This document shows positions 48,658 to 59,564 of a stretch of DNA of 64,000 nt, in pieces. The notes under the pieces are model-generated. The model was not told the origin of the DNA. It saw only the letters and a program-made list of their open reading frames with translations, and ran no database searches. The position numbers and the translations under genes were made by a program. Position 1 is the first letter of the stretch. Each line of letters opens with the position of its first letter. This DNA is from Brachionus manjavacas (lineage: Eukaryota > Rotifera > Eurotatoria > Ploima > Brachionidae): assembly GCA_019054805.1 (NCBI GenBank), contig JAHQIY010000004.1, positions 5,022,001 through 5,086,000 of the forward strand, in the 5' to 3' direction.

Positions 48658-49593
48658 TTTATTTTCTGAGGTTTTATTTGTCTCCTTAAATTAGAATTGG
48701 CTTTAAATTTGATCTATCATGAAAAAAATAAAGTATATTAAAATAATTTGCTTATATTCTTAGTCAAAGAATCGCAAATCGGCAAATATTATTTTTTTCT
48801 AAATACTAAAATTTATTAAAAATTAAAAAAAAATTAAGAAGCTCATTTTTGAATCCTTTTTTAAATATATACTAATTTTAAACTAAGTTTTAATTTATTT
48901 CATATAATTACATGAAATAATTTTGAAATTTAGTCTAAATTTATCTAGCTAAAATTTCACAACTTAACTTATTTAAATGAAATAAAAATTCGTTTATAAA
49001 AATGTACAAATTTTGTTTCAGTTATCCAAACAAACAAATAGAAAAACAGAAAACAAAACCAAGCTCAGTAATAAGTCTTAAATGATGTCTGCGGAAGAAT
49101 TAAGGGACATGTACAAAAGTTCCAAGCAATCCAATGATTTTAAGCTAAGATTGAATGGTTCGACTTACAGAAAAATTCGAAGTGAATTTTGTCACACAAA
49201 ATTGGGCAACACAGTCGTAATTAAAGATAATGGCAAAATGAATGATTTTGAAGATTTGAATAAAAAATATGAAATATCCGAGCCCAATATAGTATATTCT
49301 TTAAATAAAAAAAAAAGATGGCAAGTGGCCACCGAGCTTACCAAAAATATGGAAGATTTTAAAGATGAAAATATTGATGTTACACTTTACGAAACAAGAA
49401 ACAGGAACGAGAAAAAAGCAAACTGTGTTGCTATTCATAAGAGTCAAGGAGACCAAATAAAAGTTAAAAAAACTTTTGCCAATTTAGAATCAATTAAAGC
49501 TAAAGATTCAAAATGTGATAATCTAAAAAATGTCCAGTATCAGATTGAGTATGCGCCAAAAAAAGATATTTTGAAATATGGGAATAAAAAATT
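48658..49593. repeat. Segmental duplication, copy 2 (partner 33386-34495)
   Basis: Partner of the copy at 33.4 kb. It lacks the ~175-bp segment, a loss that fits slippage between TAAATT repeats or an insertion in the other copy. Confidence 0.85.
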
Positions 49594-49714
49594 TTGTGCT
49601 AGGTCTCGTAAAGAATTAGGAAAAAATAGAAAGCTCTACTTTGAATATGATGAATGTCTGGGTGATTTCAGTGAAGAAAGTGAATTGGGAGAAAATTTTT
49701 CATCTGAAGTCTAA
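49082..49714 (+). CDS. Unidentified protein, 210 residues, intact copy
   Basis: Open from ATG to TAA. Hydrophilic, Lys/Asn/Glu-rich, no signal peptide or membrane segment, acidic C-terminus (residues about 190-208: GDFSEESELGE). A DFKLRLNGSTYRKIRSEFC segment near residues 19-37 and a KKKRWQVATEL segment near 77-87 could be a small folded domain. I do not recognise the family. The 5' flank is shared with the broken copy at 33984, so both may have had the same promoter. It lies in a transposon-rich region, so it could be a transposon passenger or an accessory ORF, but there is no direct sign of that. Confidence 0.55.
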   Translation: MMSAEELRDMYKSSKQSNDFKLRLNGSTYRKIRSEFCHTKLGNTVVIKDNGKMNDFEDLNKKYEISEPNIVYSLNKKKRWQVATELTKNMEDFKDENIDVTLYETRNRNEKKANCVAIHKSQGDQIKVKKTFANLESIKAKDSKCDNLKNVQYQIEYAPKKDILKYGNKKFCARSRKELGKNRKLYFEYDECLGDFSEESELGENFSSEV

Positions 49715-50200
49715 AAAAATAAAAGCGAATCAATTTAAAAATTAAAACTTAAACAGATAATAATTTATGTTCAATTTAGGAAAAAATTCAAGAAAACAAA
49801 GAAATAAAGAACACAAAATAAAAAATCTTAATTAAAAATAAAAATAATTTAATTAATTTATTGTTAATTTTTTTTTTTTGAATAAACATTAAATTACAAA
49901 AAAATATAATTTAAGAATATCCTAAAATTTAATTATCGAAAAATTAAAAATTAAAAACAAAAATTTGATTTAAAAAAAAATTAAATCAACATCAGTTAAT
50001 GAAAAATTTTGAAAAATTTTCAAAACAAACCAAAGACAGACTCACAAAAATAAATGATAAAGTTGTTAATTTGATTGATCCACTGTTTGAAGAGAAAAAA
50101 ATTTTAATAAATAATTTTTAAAAACTTTCATAAAGAATTAATAAAAAATTTTGATTGGAATATGATTAAAAACCTTTTTACATAGAAAAACGAGCCATAG
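49715..50200. other. Gap between the small gene and receptor gene A
   Basis: AT-rich. It holds the 3' ends of the two convergent genes; no other feature. Confidence 0.5.
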
Positions 50201-53200
50201 CTAACCAAGAACAGGAACAGCAAACGAATTTTTCGAAATAATTTCCTTTTTTTTCGAGAAATCTGGTTCTTGAGAATTAGGCAAATAGACCTTTTCGATA
50301 AAAGTCGAGTCCTTGAAAGCATTCGGATCAATCTCGAGAATTTTGAAATAGGACTGAGCAATGCCTTTTTGTATGATTGAGTTGAATTTGCGGAAGTAGA
50401 CAAGCATTAACAATATTTCATCACATGTGATCTCTTCGTTTCGTCTGGCTGTAAATAATTTATTTTTGAAGAAAATTAAGTTAAATTGATGGAAATAAGC
50501 AAAAATTAATAAGGACTCACCAATCATGTATTGGCGCAGTGCGGTTCCTATCTTGTCTCTGGTGTCGGTGATTGAGCTGTAGTCTTTTAAGTATTTGCTT
50601 CCTTTTAGGAAAAAATTTAAAAAAAATAAAAATATTAAAATAAAGATATTAAAATAAAAAGGTAAAAATGGAAAGAAAAAATTTAGTGAACAAGAAATAC
50701 CTGATGATATGACTAAAAGTGCCGAATACAAAGCGTATTCTTTGTCATCGAGTTTGAATTTTTCAAATTTTTCATGAACAGTTTTCATGAATTGAGATGT
50801 TTTGTAAAAGACTGGAAAAATTTTTAAAAAATTTTCCAACTTTGTTTGATCGCAATTGAAGTAATTGTAGTGTTCGCATTTACGCTGTAGAGACAGCATA
50901 ATGACAGAATGAATCGAGCACTTGATTAGTTCTTCTTTGTCCAAAGTGCCAAATTGAATGAATTCTTTTGAGAGTGTTATTTAATTGTAAATATTTATCG
51001 AAAATAAAACAAAATTTAGGTAAAAAATAAACTTACCAGGTATGTTTCCCAAAAAATTGGCCAAATGTACAGCATACTTGTAGAAATACTTCAGCACTTC
51101 GCTCAGATACATGTAATAGTTTTCAGTGGTGGTTGGCGAAAAATTGAACGAGTTGACAGGCTGATAGCCATTGTAAGTCAATGCCAATTGTGATGTCTGA
51201 TACGATTTGCCGAAAAAGTCCTTGTTGATCAAAATAAGCGGATTCAAATTCAAGTGGTAAAATTTGTAAATTGTTTTTATTAGATCCTTGATCGAGTCAC
51301 TCAGTGAATCTTCGATTGATGTTGACAAAGGTGGTAGACTTTGAGAATACATCAAATTGCTATTTGCGCTTGAAGTTGGCATTTCTGTGGACAACAGTTC
51401 ATTTTGTCCAAATTGGTGGGTACCATTTGGCCAACCGTAATATCCGTTGTAATTTAGATTTAGATTGTTAAAACTGGGTGCATCTCCAATCTTCAGATTA
51501 TCTGCATTTATGTTATTGATTATGTATGTTTGGTTTGTGTATTGATTTACGTTTATTATTTGTTGGCCACTATTCGCAAGATTGGATGTCTGATAGTTCA
51601 TATTGGTCATTTCGTATTCAGATAGACTTGTGCTTGTACCATTTTCACTTTTGACTCGCTTTATTTTACGCTGTGTAGCCAAATAATCTGCATTTGGTCG
51701 AACTCCTCTGCTTTGCCATTCGAGAATGTTGTGCTTGAATAAATTGGACTGACGACCAATTCTGCTGTCTTTTATGAATAAATTTTAAATTTTTAATTTC
51801 AAGTCTTTAATTAAAAATAAAAAAAATAAAAAAAAATTAAGCTTGAAAATTGATGCTTCTTTTTTTTTCACATTCAAGAACTTTACTGACTAAAACTCCT
51901 TTTTGAATACGAAACCAAAATTATATTCTCTTATTGTCTTTACTAATTTCTCGATTTGAAAAAAAATAAATTTTTAATGAATTCAAATTTAGATTGAAGA
52001 TAGGCTATTCAAATATATCACTTAAACCAGATTATCACGGAAGAGACTATACAGGCAATTCGTTAAAAACTGCTCACCGAGAGACAACTTCTTTTCCAAT
52101 AGAACAGTACCCCTATGGAATGAGCTACCACCAGAAGTTACGAGTGCACCAACAGTGAACGCATTTAAAAATAGATATGATGATTTCAAATCAAACTAAC
52201 ACTTTTAATTTTATCTTTATTTTTCATTTCTTGAATTTATATTTAAAACTTGTTGTTAAATCACACTACTTATCTGCCATAGCCATGTACTTGAGGTACC
52301 TAGCTCCGCGGTTTAAAACCCGTTGCAGATTAACTTATAATAATAATAATAATAAACAAAATCTAGTTAAGTACTTGTTTTTTTGAGAGTAACAATTTTT
52401 TTTGTTACAACAAAGACAAAATGAGTTTTTTTTATCAAAACCATGTAAAAAATCGGTTAATAAGTTTCCAATAAATTTAGAAAAATAATTTAGCCATCAC
52501 TTGCAGTATTTAAATTTAATTTTGTATTAAAAAATAAAATTAGACTTTTTGACAAATCTGGTAATTAATTTTTTAAATAAATACATCGACCTATGCTTTG
52601 ATCGTTTCCTTAGTCTTCTTTATTTATATCTTTTTTTGCATAAAAGTTTATCAAAAATTGGAAGATGTATCTATTGTTAAAATTTCAATTGAAGATAATT
52701 TATTGAAGGAGCTATGCCGACTTGTTATTTAAAGGGAACATTCCAAAATTCAAATTAAAACATGTAAGATTCATTTGATGTTTTTTATTTAAATTTTTGA
52801 AATTCAAAAATAGATTTAATTAAAGAAAAAATAATGAAAAAAAAAGATCTAAACTCTTAGTGATTCGAAAGCTACGAGGAAAAAATCATCCTTAATTTTG
52901 ATTCATTTTTGTATAAATAAAAAACGAATTAAAGGATCTTAAAATATCAATTTTGACTAATACTTATTTTTTTCAGTTTTCTTAAAGTTTTTGAAATCTT
53001 TTTACTTTAATTTTACATGTTCATGTCTTTTACTTCATAAGAGCAGTGTTGAAGCTTTTATCTTAGAATGGGTCAAATAGATAAAAAAAAACAAAATTAA
53101 AAAAGAATAAGTTTATCATAAATATATTGAATAACAAATCTGATTTCTCGCAAAATTTTTAGAACTCAAAGCAACTACAAAATCTTAAGTTGAATATCAT

Positions 53201-56037
53201 ACTTAGATTATATTTTTAATTAATAAAAGTAAGTAATAGTTAGATTTACAGTATCAATTGCCAAAAAAAAAATTTGATTGAGGCGCTTTAACACTAGAAG
53301 CACCAACGAGTCAAAATGACTCTTTTTCGATTTTTGGCCGCTAAAATCTAAGTTAATTTTTGCTATTTGATCACAATTTTTTTTTCAGCATAAAAATAAG
53401 AATAACTTTCTAAATTAACTAAATTCAAATAAAAAAAATATTTCCTTTGTACAAAATCAAGTATATACTACCAGAAGCACCAAAAAGAGTCATTTTGGCT
53501 CGTTTTTTAATTAAAATTTTGAATTTATCTACAAATTAATTTTAATGGATGAGTCATAAAATATTTATAAAAAGTATACAAATCTTTAAAAACTGACTTA
53601 AATCCTAATACTTGAAGGAAGATAAGCAAATGAAGATAAAAAAATGCAAAAATTAAAGTTTGCGTATTTTACATGAAAGACGAAAAATTGGTTAAAAAAA
53701 AAATGAATTCATTAGAAGATAAAATTTTTGCAAGATACTTTTTTTTAGCCAAATTTTTATTTTTACTCAATTAAAATTAAGTTTTGAATAGATAAATAAT
53801 AAATTATTATCCATTTTATCCATTAGATTCTATTAAAACAAGTCATTTTGACTCGTTTTGGTGCTTCAAGTAGTTTCAAATTTTCGTGCTTCTAGTGTTA
53901 AAAAAAATATGACAACTAGATAAAATTCTATCATTTAAACCTTTAAGCCTTTAAATTAGGCTGACTTCCTTTCTGAGATGCCTGAGACTGATATAAAAAT
54001 AAGTTCTAAAATAACGTAAATAAATTCTTTCAAAAAATAAAGTTTAATATCTAGTTGCATTTCAAAAAGTTAATTCAGTTTAAACTATTTGCATGATCTT
54101 GCTTTAAATTCAGATATCTATGAAATCAATTTTTGTTATTTTTGTTGTTAATTAAATGTCTTTTAAATAATTAAAAACAATTTTATCCGTTAAAATATGT
54201 AATGTGTACAAAAATAATTTTTTTTAAAAAAAGCTTGACTTTAATCTCATTTGCTTGCTTACAACTTTTTCTGGCTTGACTTTAACAGAAAAAAATAATT
54301 TAAGCTTGATTTTCCCAGTTTAGATATTTTTGGCTTGACTTTCTCGGTGAGACTGATAAAAAAAAAATTTGCTTGACTTTACCAGATTTTAGCTTGATAT
54401 TTCCCTTTACTCTGAAATCAAAGGTTTTTGCCATGAAATATAATTTATTTTTGTTCGAAATTTTTACTTTGAAATAAAATGAACATTTTAAAGATACGAT
54501 TTAAAATAGAATTTAAAATCAATAACAGAAATAAATCGAAATAAAAAATTTAATTACATTACACGATCAATATTAGATTTGTTGATAAAAATTCGAAATT
54601 TTAATCTTAATCAAATAATTTTAACAGTTATAATTGGTGATTTTTTTCAAATAGAAAACTATAATTTTTTAGTAGTTCTAGTGTTTTAATTTTATTTGAT
54701 TCCTTTTATTATATTTTTTAACTACCAGGATCAATTTTTAAAAATGTTTTTATTTCACCATTTATTTTTTTACAATACATAATTTACTTAACAAATGTAT
54801 GTTAACTAAAGAAAAATAAACTCACCTAATCAGCCTTAACTTGGTGTACTTCCTCAAATACAAGTAACCAAAAATAGAAGAAAATTGCTAATATTTAAGT
54901 TAACAATTTTGTTTAATTTAATTGATTTTTTTACAAAAAATAAATTCTGTTTTAAATAAAATTCATGTAAAAATGTTTTTCTTATTATTTCTTTCTAATA
55001 GAAGAAACGTTAAGATGACCGCACTTTTTGTTTGAGAAAATACGGTAGTTTTTATCTATAAGATAAACTTGATTATCATACCACATAAAAGACCATAAAA
55101 AAAATTCAAGAATTTTAAGAAATTGAACTTCTTTATCACCCAACACATGGTAAAACATTGTTTTTTATCTTTTCCTGAAAGACTCACTCGTTCAAAGAAC
55201 GATATTTTACTAACCAAGACCAAATTGAAGCTAATAGTGAAGGTATTTTTAGCTTATATGGTTAAAAATGAAAGAAAAAAATATTTAAAATTCATACCAA
55301 ATGGTATAAATTTTCTAATTTTAATTCTTATGATATATTAGGAGAAGTAAAAATTTACTTTGTGCAGACATCTTAGCTTTCAGACACTTTTGAAATCTAC
55401 AGTATCTGCACATATTTCGAGTGGCAGCGCTAATCTCACAAGTACCATTCTCCATGCACCGATATCTTTCTGGCGCTCTTTCCTTTATACTTCTTCGAAA
55501 AAAACCCTTAAATTTTTTTAAATTTCAGGACTTTAAAAAAAATAAGAAAATCACTTTGCATCCTTCACAAGTAATGGCTCCAAAATGAATGCCAGAAGAT
55601 GGTGCCTTACAAACAGCACAAGGAAAACGCTTGAAAATTTCAGCCACAGGAGGATTATTTGTGTTCTCTTGAGGATAGAAAAATAAATTTTTGGTAATTC
55701 GATTAATCAATATTCAATGGTTTACCACTGTTGGTCATGCCAACTTCTTTGCATTTTTGGAATCGACAAAATTGGCACTGTGTCCTCGTTGTTCTGACAA
55801 TTACACAATCTTGATTCCGAATACACTTGTACTTGGCATCTTCTCCATTGATGCTTCTCAAAAAAAATTTCTAAATAAACCCATAAATGTTTGGCAGTAA
55901 AAAAAATTCAAATTTACTTTGCATGCTTCGCAGGTAACAGCTCCACAGTGCCATCCGCTAGACGGTTCACCACACACTTTGCATGGCTCGAATTTTTCGC
56001 CCGTAAAACTCAACAGCGTTGCATTTCCATCCGACAT
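50201..56037 (-). CDS. Nuclear receptor with two DNA-binding domains (2DBD-NR), paralogue A
   Basis: Ligand-regulated transcription factor family. Exons, all with GT..AG borders in phase: 56037-55918, 55870-55726, 55667-55555, 55506-55359, 51768-51037, 50964-50701, 50601-50521 and 50448-50201. Total 1851 bases, 616 residues. The first zinc-finger domain (from about residue 19, CKVCGEPSSGWHCGAVTCEACKK) has the CEACKK P-box; the second (from about residue 105) has CEGCKG. This is the combination described for invertebrate 2DBD receptors. The first domain reads KFFLRSI after the P-box and ends CQFCRFQKCKEVGM; the second ends CRYCRFQKCLKAKM. The ligand-binding domain spans exons 5-8 with the LGNIPEFIQFGTLDKEELIK signature helix region. 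Intron 4 (55358-51769) is 3.6 kb and filled with transposon sequence. The C-terminus after NSQE (PDFSKKKEIISK..) is unique to this copy. Confidence 0.9.
50267..51790 (-). repeat. Homogenised tract, receptor A copy (partner 56974-58496)
   Basis: Exons 5-8 with introns 5-7 are almost identical to the partner. The only difference I noticed is one A in a run near 51025. Similarity ends abruptly at both borders: inside the last exon after TTCTTGAGAATTAGG, and just past the exon 5 acceptor. Confidence 0.9.
52010..52356 (+). mobile_element. 5'-truncated LINE 3' end inside receptor A intron 4
   Basis: The frame ending TAA at 52197-52199 reads KNCSPRDNFFSNRTVPLWNE then LPPEVTSAPTVNAFKNRYDD, the usual C-terminus of jockey/CR1-type RTs. 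A short 3' UTR with a GGTACCTAGCTCCGCGG block is followed by an (AAT)n tail (about 52335-52355), typical of LINE insertion. It lies antisense to the host gene. Confidence 0.85.
52400..53287. other. Receptor A intron 4, featureless part
   Basis: AT-rich; no motif or frame. Confidence 0.5.
53288..53901. mobile_element. piggyBac-type MITE (606 bp) flanked by TTAA
   Basis: TTAA at 53288-53291 and 53898-53901 flank inverted ends CACTAGAAGCAC. Inside are three copies of GAAGCACC..A followed by a palindromic GAGTCAAAATGACTC word (53308-53322, 53487-53501 variant, 53840-53854 variant). TTAA target duplication with C-starting ends is the piggyBac hallmark. There is no coding frame, so it depends on a transposase elsewhere. 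Confidence 0.85.
54231..54405. repeat. Cluster of six GCTTGACTTTA-like motifs
   Basis: Copies start at about 54233, 54274, 54304, 54333, 54371 and 54392, all in the same orientation. The consensus is GCTTGA-C/T-TTT followed by A/C/T-rich CAG. Spacing is irregular (21-41 bases). It lies in receptor A intron 4. It could be a decayed minisatellite or a transcription-factor site cluster. Confidence 0.6.
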
Positions 56038-56219
56038 TTTATCTTCAAAAAAAATTATATTCAACTACCTTGTTGGTTCTATTCAATTAATTTTCATAGA
56101 CTTTTGGTTCACTTTTACAGCCATAAAGAGATAATTTTTTAATTCGGATCGAAACAAAATCTGAGAAAAAAATTATTATTTTTAAATGTATTTTTAATAT
56201 TTTTTTATTTCCGATCATA

Positions 56220-56262
56220 ATATCTGTCCTGAAATTGAGTTCACCTCTTTTTTGGACAAGAA
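56220..56262 (-). promoter_or_regulatory. Conserved upstream block of receptor gene A
   Basis: About 43 bases, 183 bases upstream of the ATG, are shared with receptor B (59565-59608): TTCTTGTCCAAAAAA, AGG, and AATTTCAGGACA followed by ATAT. TGTCC and GGACA form an inverted repeat around a variable centre, which here contains AGGTGAAC, resembling a nuclear receptor half-site. Confidence 0.6.
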
Positions 56263-56934
56263 GTGTTTATTTAATAATTACTCTGTTTAACAATTTTTAA
56301 AAATCGAATTGGTTGGTTTTGTAAACAATAAAAGGTATAACAAGTTAGATTTAAAATGGAGTCAACTTTAAGAGAGATCCATGGCTTCGGTCTAGATGAA
56401 TTATTCACTTATAGATAATATTTGGAATATAAATATATCTATGCTTTTTTTAAAGCAAAAATTTAGTTTTATTCTATAAACCAATAAACTGAATAAAGCA
56501 TAATAAAGTGAAAAGTCCCAAGTATCCGAAAACTTGGTCAAAAATTTACTAAAACTATTCTAAAAAGGCATTTAATTAAAAAATATCACGCATAATTTTT
56601 TACATTTTTGATATTTGTTAAAATTTATTGGATGAAAATTATTCTTTTGTTTTGAGTTAATTTAGTAAAATTTTCAATCAAGCAAGATTTTATTGGATAG
56701 AAAGTATTAAAAATAATTTAAAAAATTTATATTTTTTTTAACTATAAAACATGATGTATCCTCTAAGATTTTAGAAACAAGCAAATTAAGATAACATTAG
56801 AAAATGATTTTGATTATTTTAAGACTTTATTTAAAATTATAAAAATAAAATTCAAAAAGCTCGCCGACAACAAAATAAATAGGTTCTAAAAAATTTTCAA
56901 AATCGGAAGAGAAATAACAAATGTAGGTTCAAAG
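56263..56934. other. Spacer between the two receptor genes
   Basis: About 670 bases, AT-rich. It must hold the promoter of receptor A and the 3' end of receptor B. AATAAA on the minus strand at about 56825 could end the receptor B transcript. Confidence 0.5.
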
Positions 56935-59232
56935 TTAACAAGAATTGACTTTTGAATCATTAGACTTTTCAATTTCTTGAGAATTAGGCAAATAGACCTT
57001 TTCGATAAAAGTCGAGTCCTTGAAAGCATTCGGATCAATCTCGAGAATTTTGAAATAGGACTGAGCAATGCCTTTTTGTATGATTGAGTTGAATTTGCGG
57101 AAGTAGACAAGCATTAACAATATTTCATCACATGTGATCTCTTCGTTTCGTCTGGCTGTAAATAATTTATTTTTGAAGAAAATTAAGTTAAATTGATGGA
57201 AATAAGCAAAAATTAATAAGGACTCACCAATCATGTATTGGCGCAGTGCGGTTCCTATCTTGTCTCTGGTGTCGGTGATTGAGCTGTAGTCTTTTAAGTA
57301 TTTGCTTCCTTTTAGGAAAAAATTTAAAAAAAATAAAAATATTAAAATAAAGATATTAAAATAAAAAGGTAAAAATGGAAAGAAAAAATTTAGTGAACAA
57401 GAAATACCTGATGATATGACTAAAAGTGCCGAATACAAAGCGTATTCTTTGTCATCGAGTTTGAATTTTTCAAATTTTTCATGAACAGTTTTCATGAATT
57501 GAGATGTTTTGTAAAAGACTGGAAAAATTTTTAAAAAATTTTCCAACTTTGTTTGATCGCAATTGAAGTAATTGTAGTGTTCGCATTTACGCTGTAGAGA
57601 CAGCATAATGACAGAATGAATCGAGCACTTGATTAGTTCTTCTTTGTCCAAAGTGCCAAATTGAATGAATTCTTTTGAGAGTGTTATTTAATTGTAAATA
57701 TTTATCGAAAATAAAACAAAATTTAGGTAAAAATAAACTTACCAGGTATGTTTCCCAAAAAATTGGCCAAATGTACAGCATACTTGTAGAAATACTTCAG
57801 CACTTCGCTCAGATACATGTAATAGTTTTCAGTGGTGGTTGGCGAAAAATTGAACGAGTTGACAGGCTGATAGCCATTGTAAGTCAATGCCAATTGTGAT
57901 GTCTGATACGATTTGCCGAAAAAGTCCTTGTTGATCAAAATAAGCGGATTCAAATTCAAGTGGTAAAATTTGTAAATTGTTTTTATTAGATCCTTGATCG
58001 AGTCACTCAGTGAATCTTCGATTGATGTTGACAAAGGTGGTAGACTTTGAGAATACATCAAATTGCTATTTGCGCTTGAAGTTGGCATTTCTGTGGACAA
58101 CAGTTCATTTTGTCCAAATTGGTGGGTACCATTTGGCCAACCGTAATATCCGTTGTAATTTAGATTTAGATTGTTAAAACTGGGTGCATCTCCAATCTTC
58201 AGATTATCTGCATTTATGTTATTGATTATGTATGTTTGGTTTGTGTATTGATTTACGTTTATTATTTGTTGGCCACTATTCGCAAGATTGGATGTCTGAT
58301 AGTTCATATTGGTCATTTCGTATTCAGATAGACTTGTGCTTGTACCATTTTCACTTTTGACTCGCTTTATTTTACGCTGTGTAGCCAAATAATCTGCATT
58401 TGGTCGAACTCCTCTGCTTTGCCATTCGAGAATGTTGTGCTTGAATAAATTGGACTGACGACCAATTCTGCTGTCTTTTATGAATAAATTTTAAAAAAAA
58501 ATTTTCTTTTTTTTTAAGCTTACTTTTGGCAGACATTCCTACTGAAATGCATTTCTGGAATCTACAAAATCTACACATGTTTCTAGTAGCTGCACTGATT
58601 TCACAATTACCGTTCTCTAAGCATCTATATCTTTCAGGTGCTCTTTCTTTGATACTTCTTCTAAAAAAGCCCTTTTAATTAAATAAATGATTAAATGATA
58701 TTTTTTTTTATTTAATTTATTTTACTTTGCATCCTTCACATGTAATTGCTCCAAAATGAATACCAGATGATGGTGATTTGCATACATAGCACGGAAATCC
58801 TTTGAATATCTCAGCCACTGTTGGACTATTCGAATTGTCTTTTTTATAAAAAAAATATATAAAATCAACTGGTATTCAATTTATTTTTCAATTATTTTAT
58901 ACCATTTATTGTCATTCCAACTTCTCGACATTTTTGGAATCTACAATATTGACACTGAGTTCTGGTGGTTCTGACAATCACACAATCTTTGTTTCTTATA
59001 CATTTGTATTTGGCATCTTCTCCATTGATACTCCGCAGAAAAAATTTCTGTCATAATTAAACTATTAACTTTGATTATTTACTATTTTCACTAGATTTAA
59101 ACAGTATTTTACCTTACAAGCCTCACAGGTAACTGCACCACAATGCCAGCCACTCGATGGTTCCCCGCATACTTTGCAAGGCTCAAACCGATCCTCTTGG
59201 ATCATCGAAAAAGTGTTTATTTTATGAGTCAT
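56935..59232 (-). CDS. Nuclear receptor with two DNA-binding domains (2DBD-NR), paralogue B
   Basis: Exons: 59232-59113, 59047-58903, 58838-58726, 58671-58524, 58474-57743, 57671-57408, 57308-57228 and 57155-56935. Total 1824 bases, 607 residues. The lengths of exons 1-7 (120, 145, 113, 148, 732, 264, 81) equal those of paralogue A exactly. DBD1 has Cys19/22/36/39 with a CEACKK P-box; DBD2 has Cys105/108/122/125 with CEGCKG. The hinge and ligand-binding domain fill residues 176-607. Intron 4 is only 49 bp, against 3.6 kb in A, so B keeps the compact ancestral form. The DBDs differ from A at many synonymous and some amino-acid sites, whereas exons 5-8 are the same except for the last residues (EIEKSNDSKVNSC here). 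I chose the first in-frame ATG; frames further upstream have no ATG. Confidence 0.92.
56974..58496 (-). repeat. Homogenised tract, receptor B copy (partner 50267-51790)
   Basis: Mirror of the tract in receptor A. It covers hinge, ligand-binding domain and three introns. The ends coincide with loss of all similarity on one side and return to diverged homology (exon 4) on the other. Confidence 0.9.
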
Positions 59233-59564
59233 TTTGATATTTTCCAATTTTTCTAGAAATTAAAAAAATTGAAATTTCAAAAATGTTCCAACCACTTTAA
59301 ATGTAGAAAGATTGTATTGAAAATATCTTCATGTATCAATCAATATCTGGGCACTTAAAATTCTTGATTTGGATTCAATTTGAGACAGTGAAATCAATTA
59401 TTCTGTAAACTTGGTGGTTGATATTTTCGGGTTGACCAGGCTTGCTTCTGTTGACAACTTTAATTGGTAAACTTATCACTTATTAAAAATAATTTAACTC
59501 TTTTGTTAATTTTCGTTTTTTCTACATAGTTTAAAATTCTTGTTGTTTATAATTTTAAATCAAG

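Noticed and set aside
55123-55341. 72-residue + strand frame in receptor A intron 4
   Set aside because: Low complexity with no motif; it lies antisense in an intron and next to exon 4.
57587-58388. Independent genes starting at 57651 and 58388
   Set aside because: 57651 is a TTG and both are inner parts of receptor exons 5 and 6, which splice in phase to the DBD exons.
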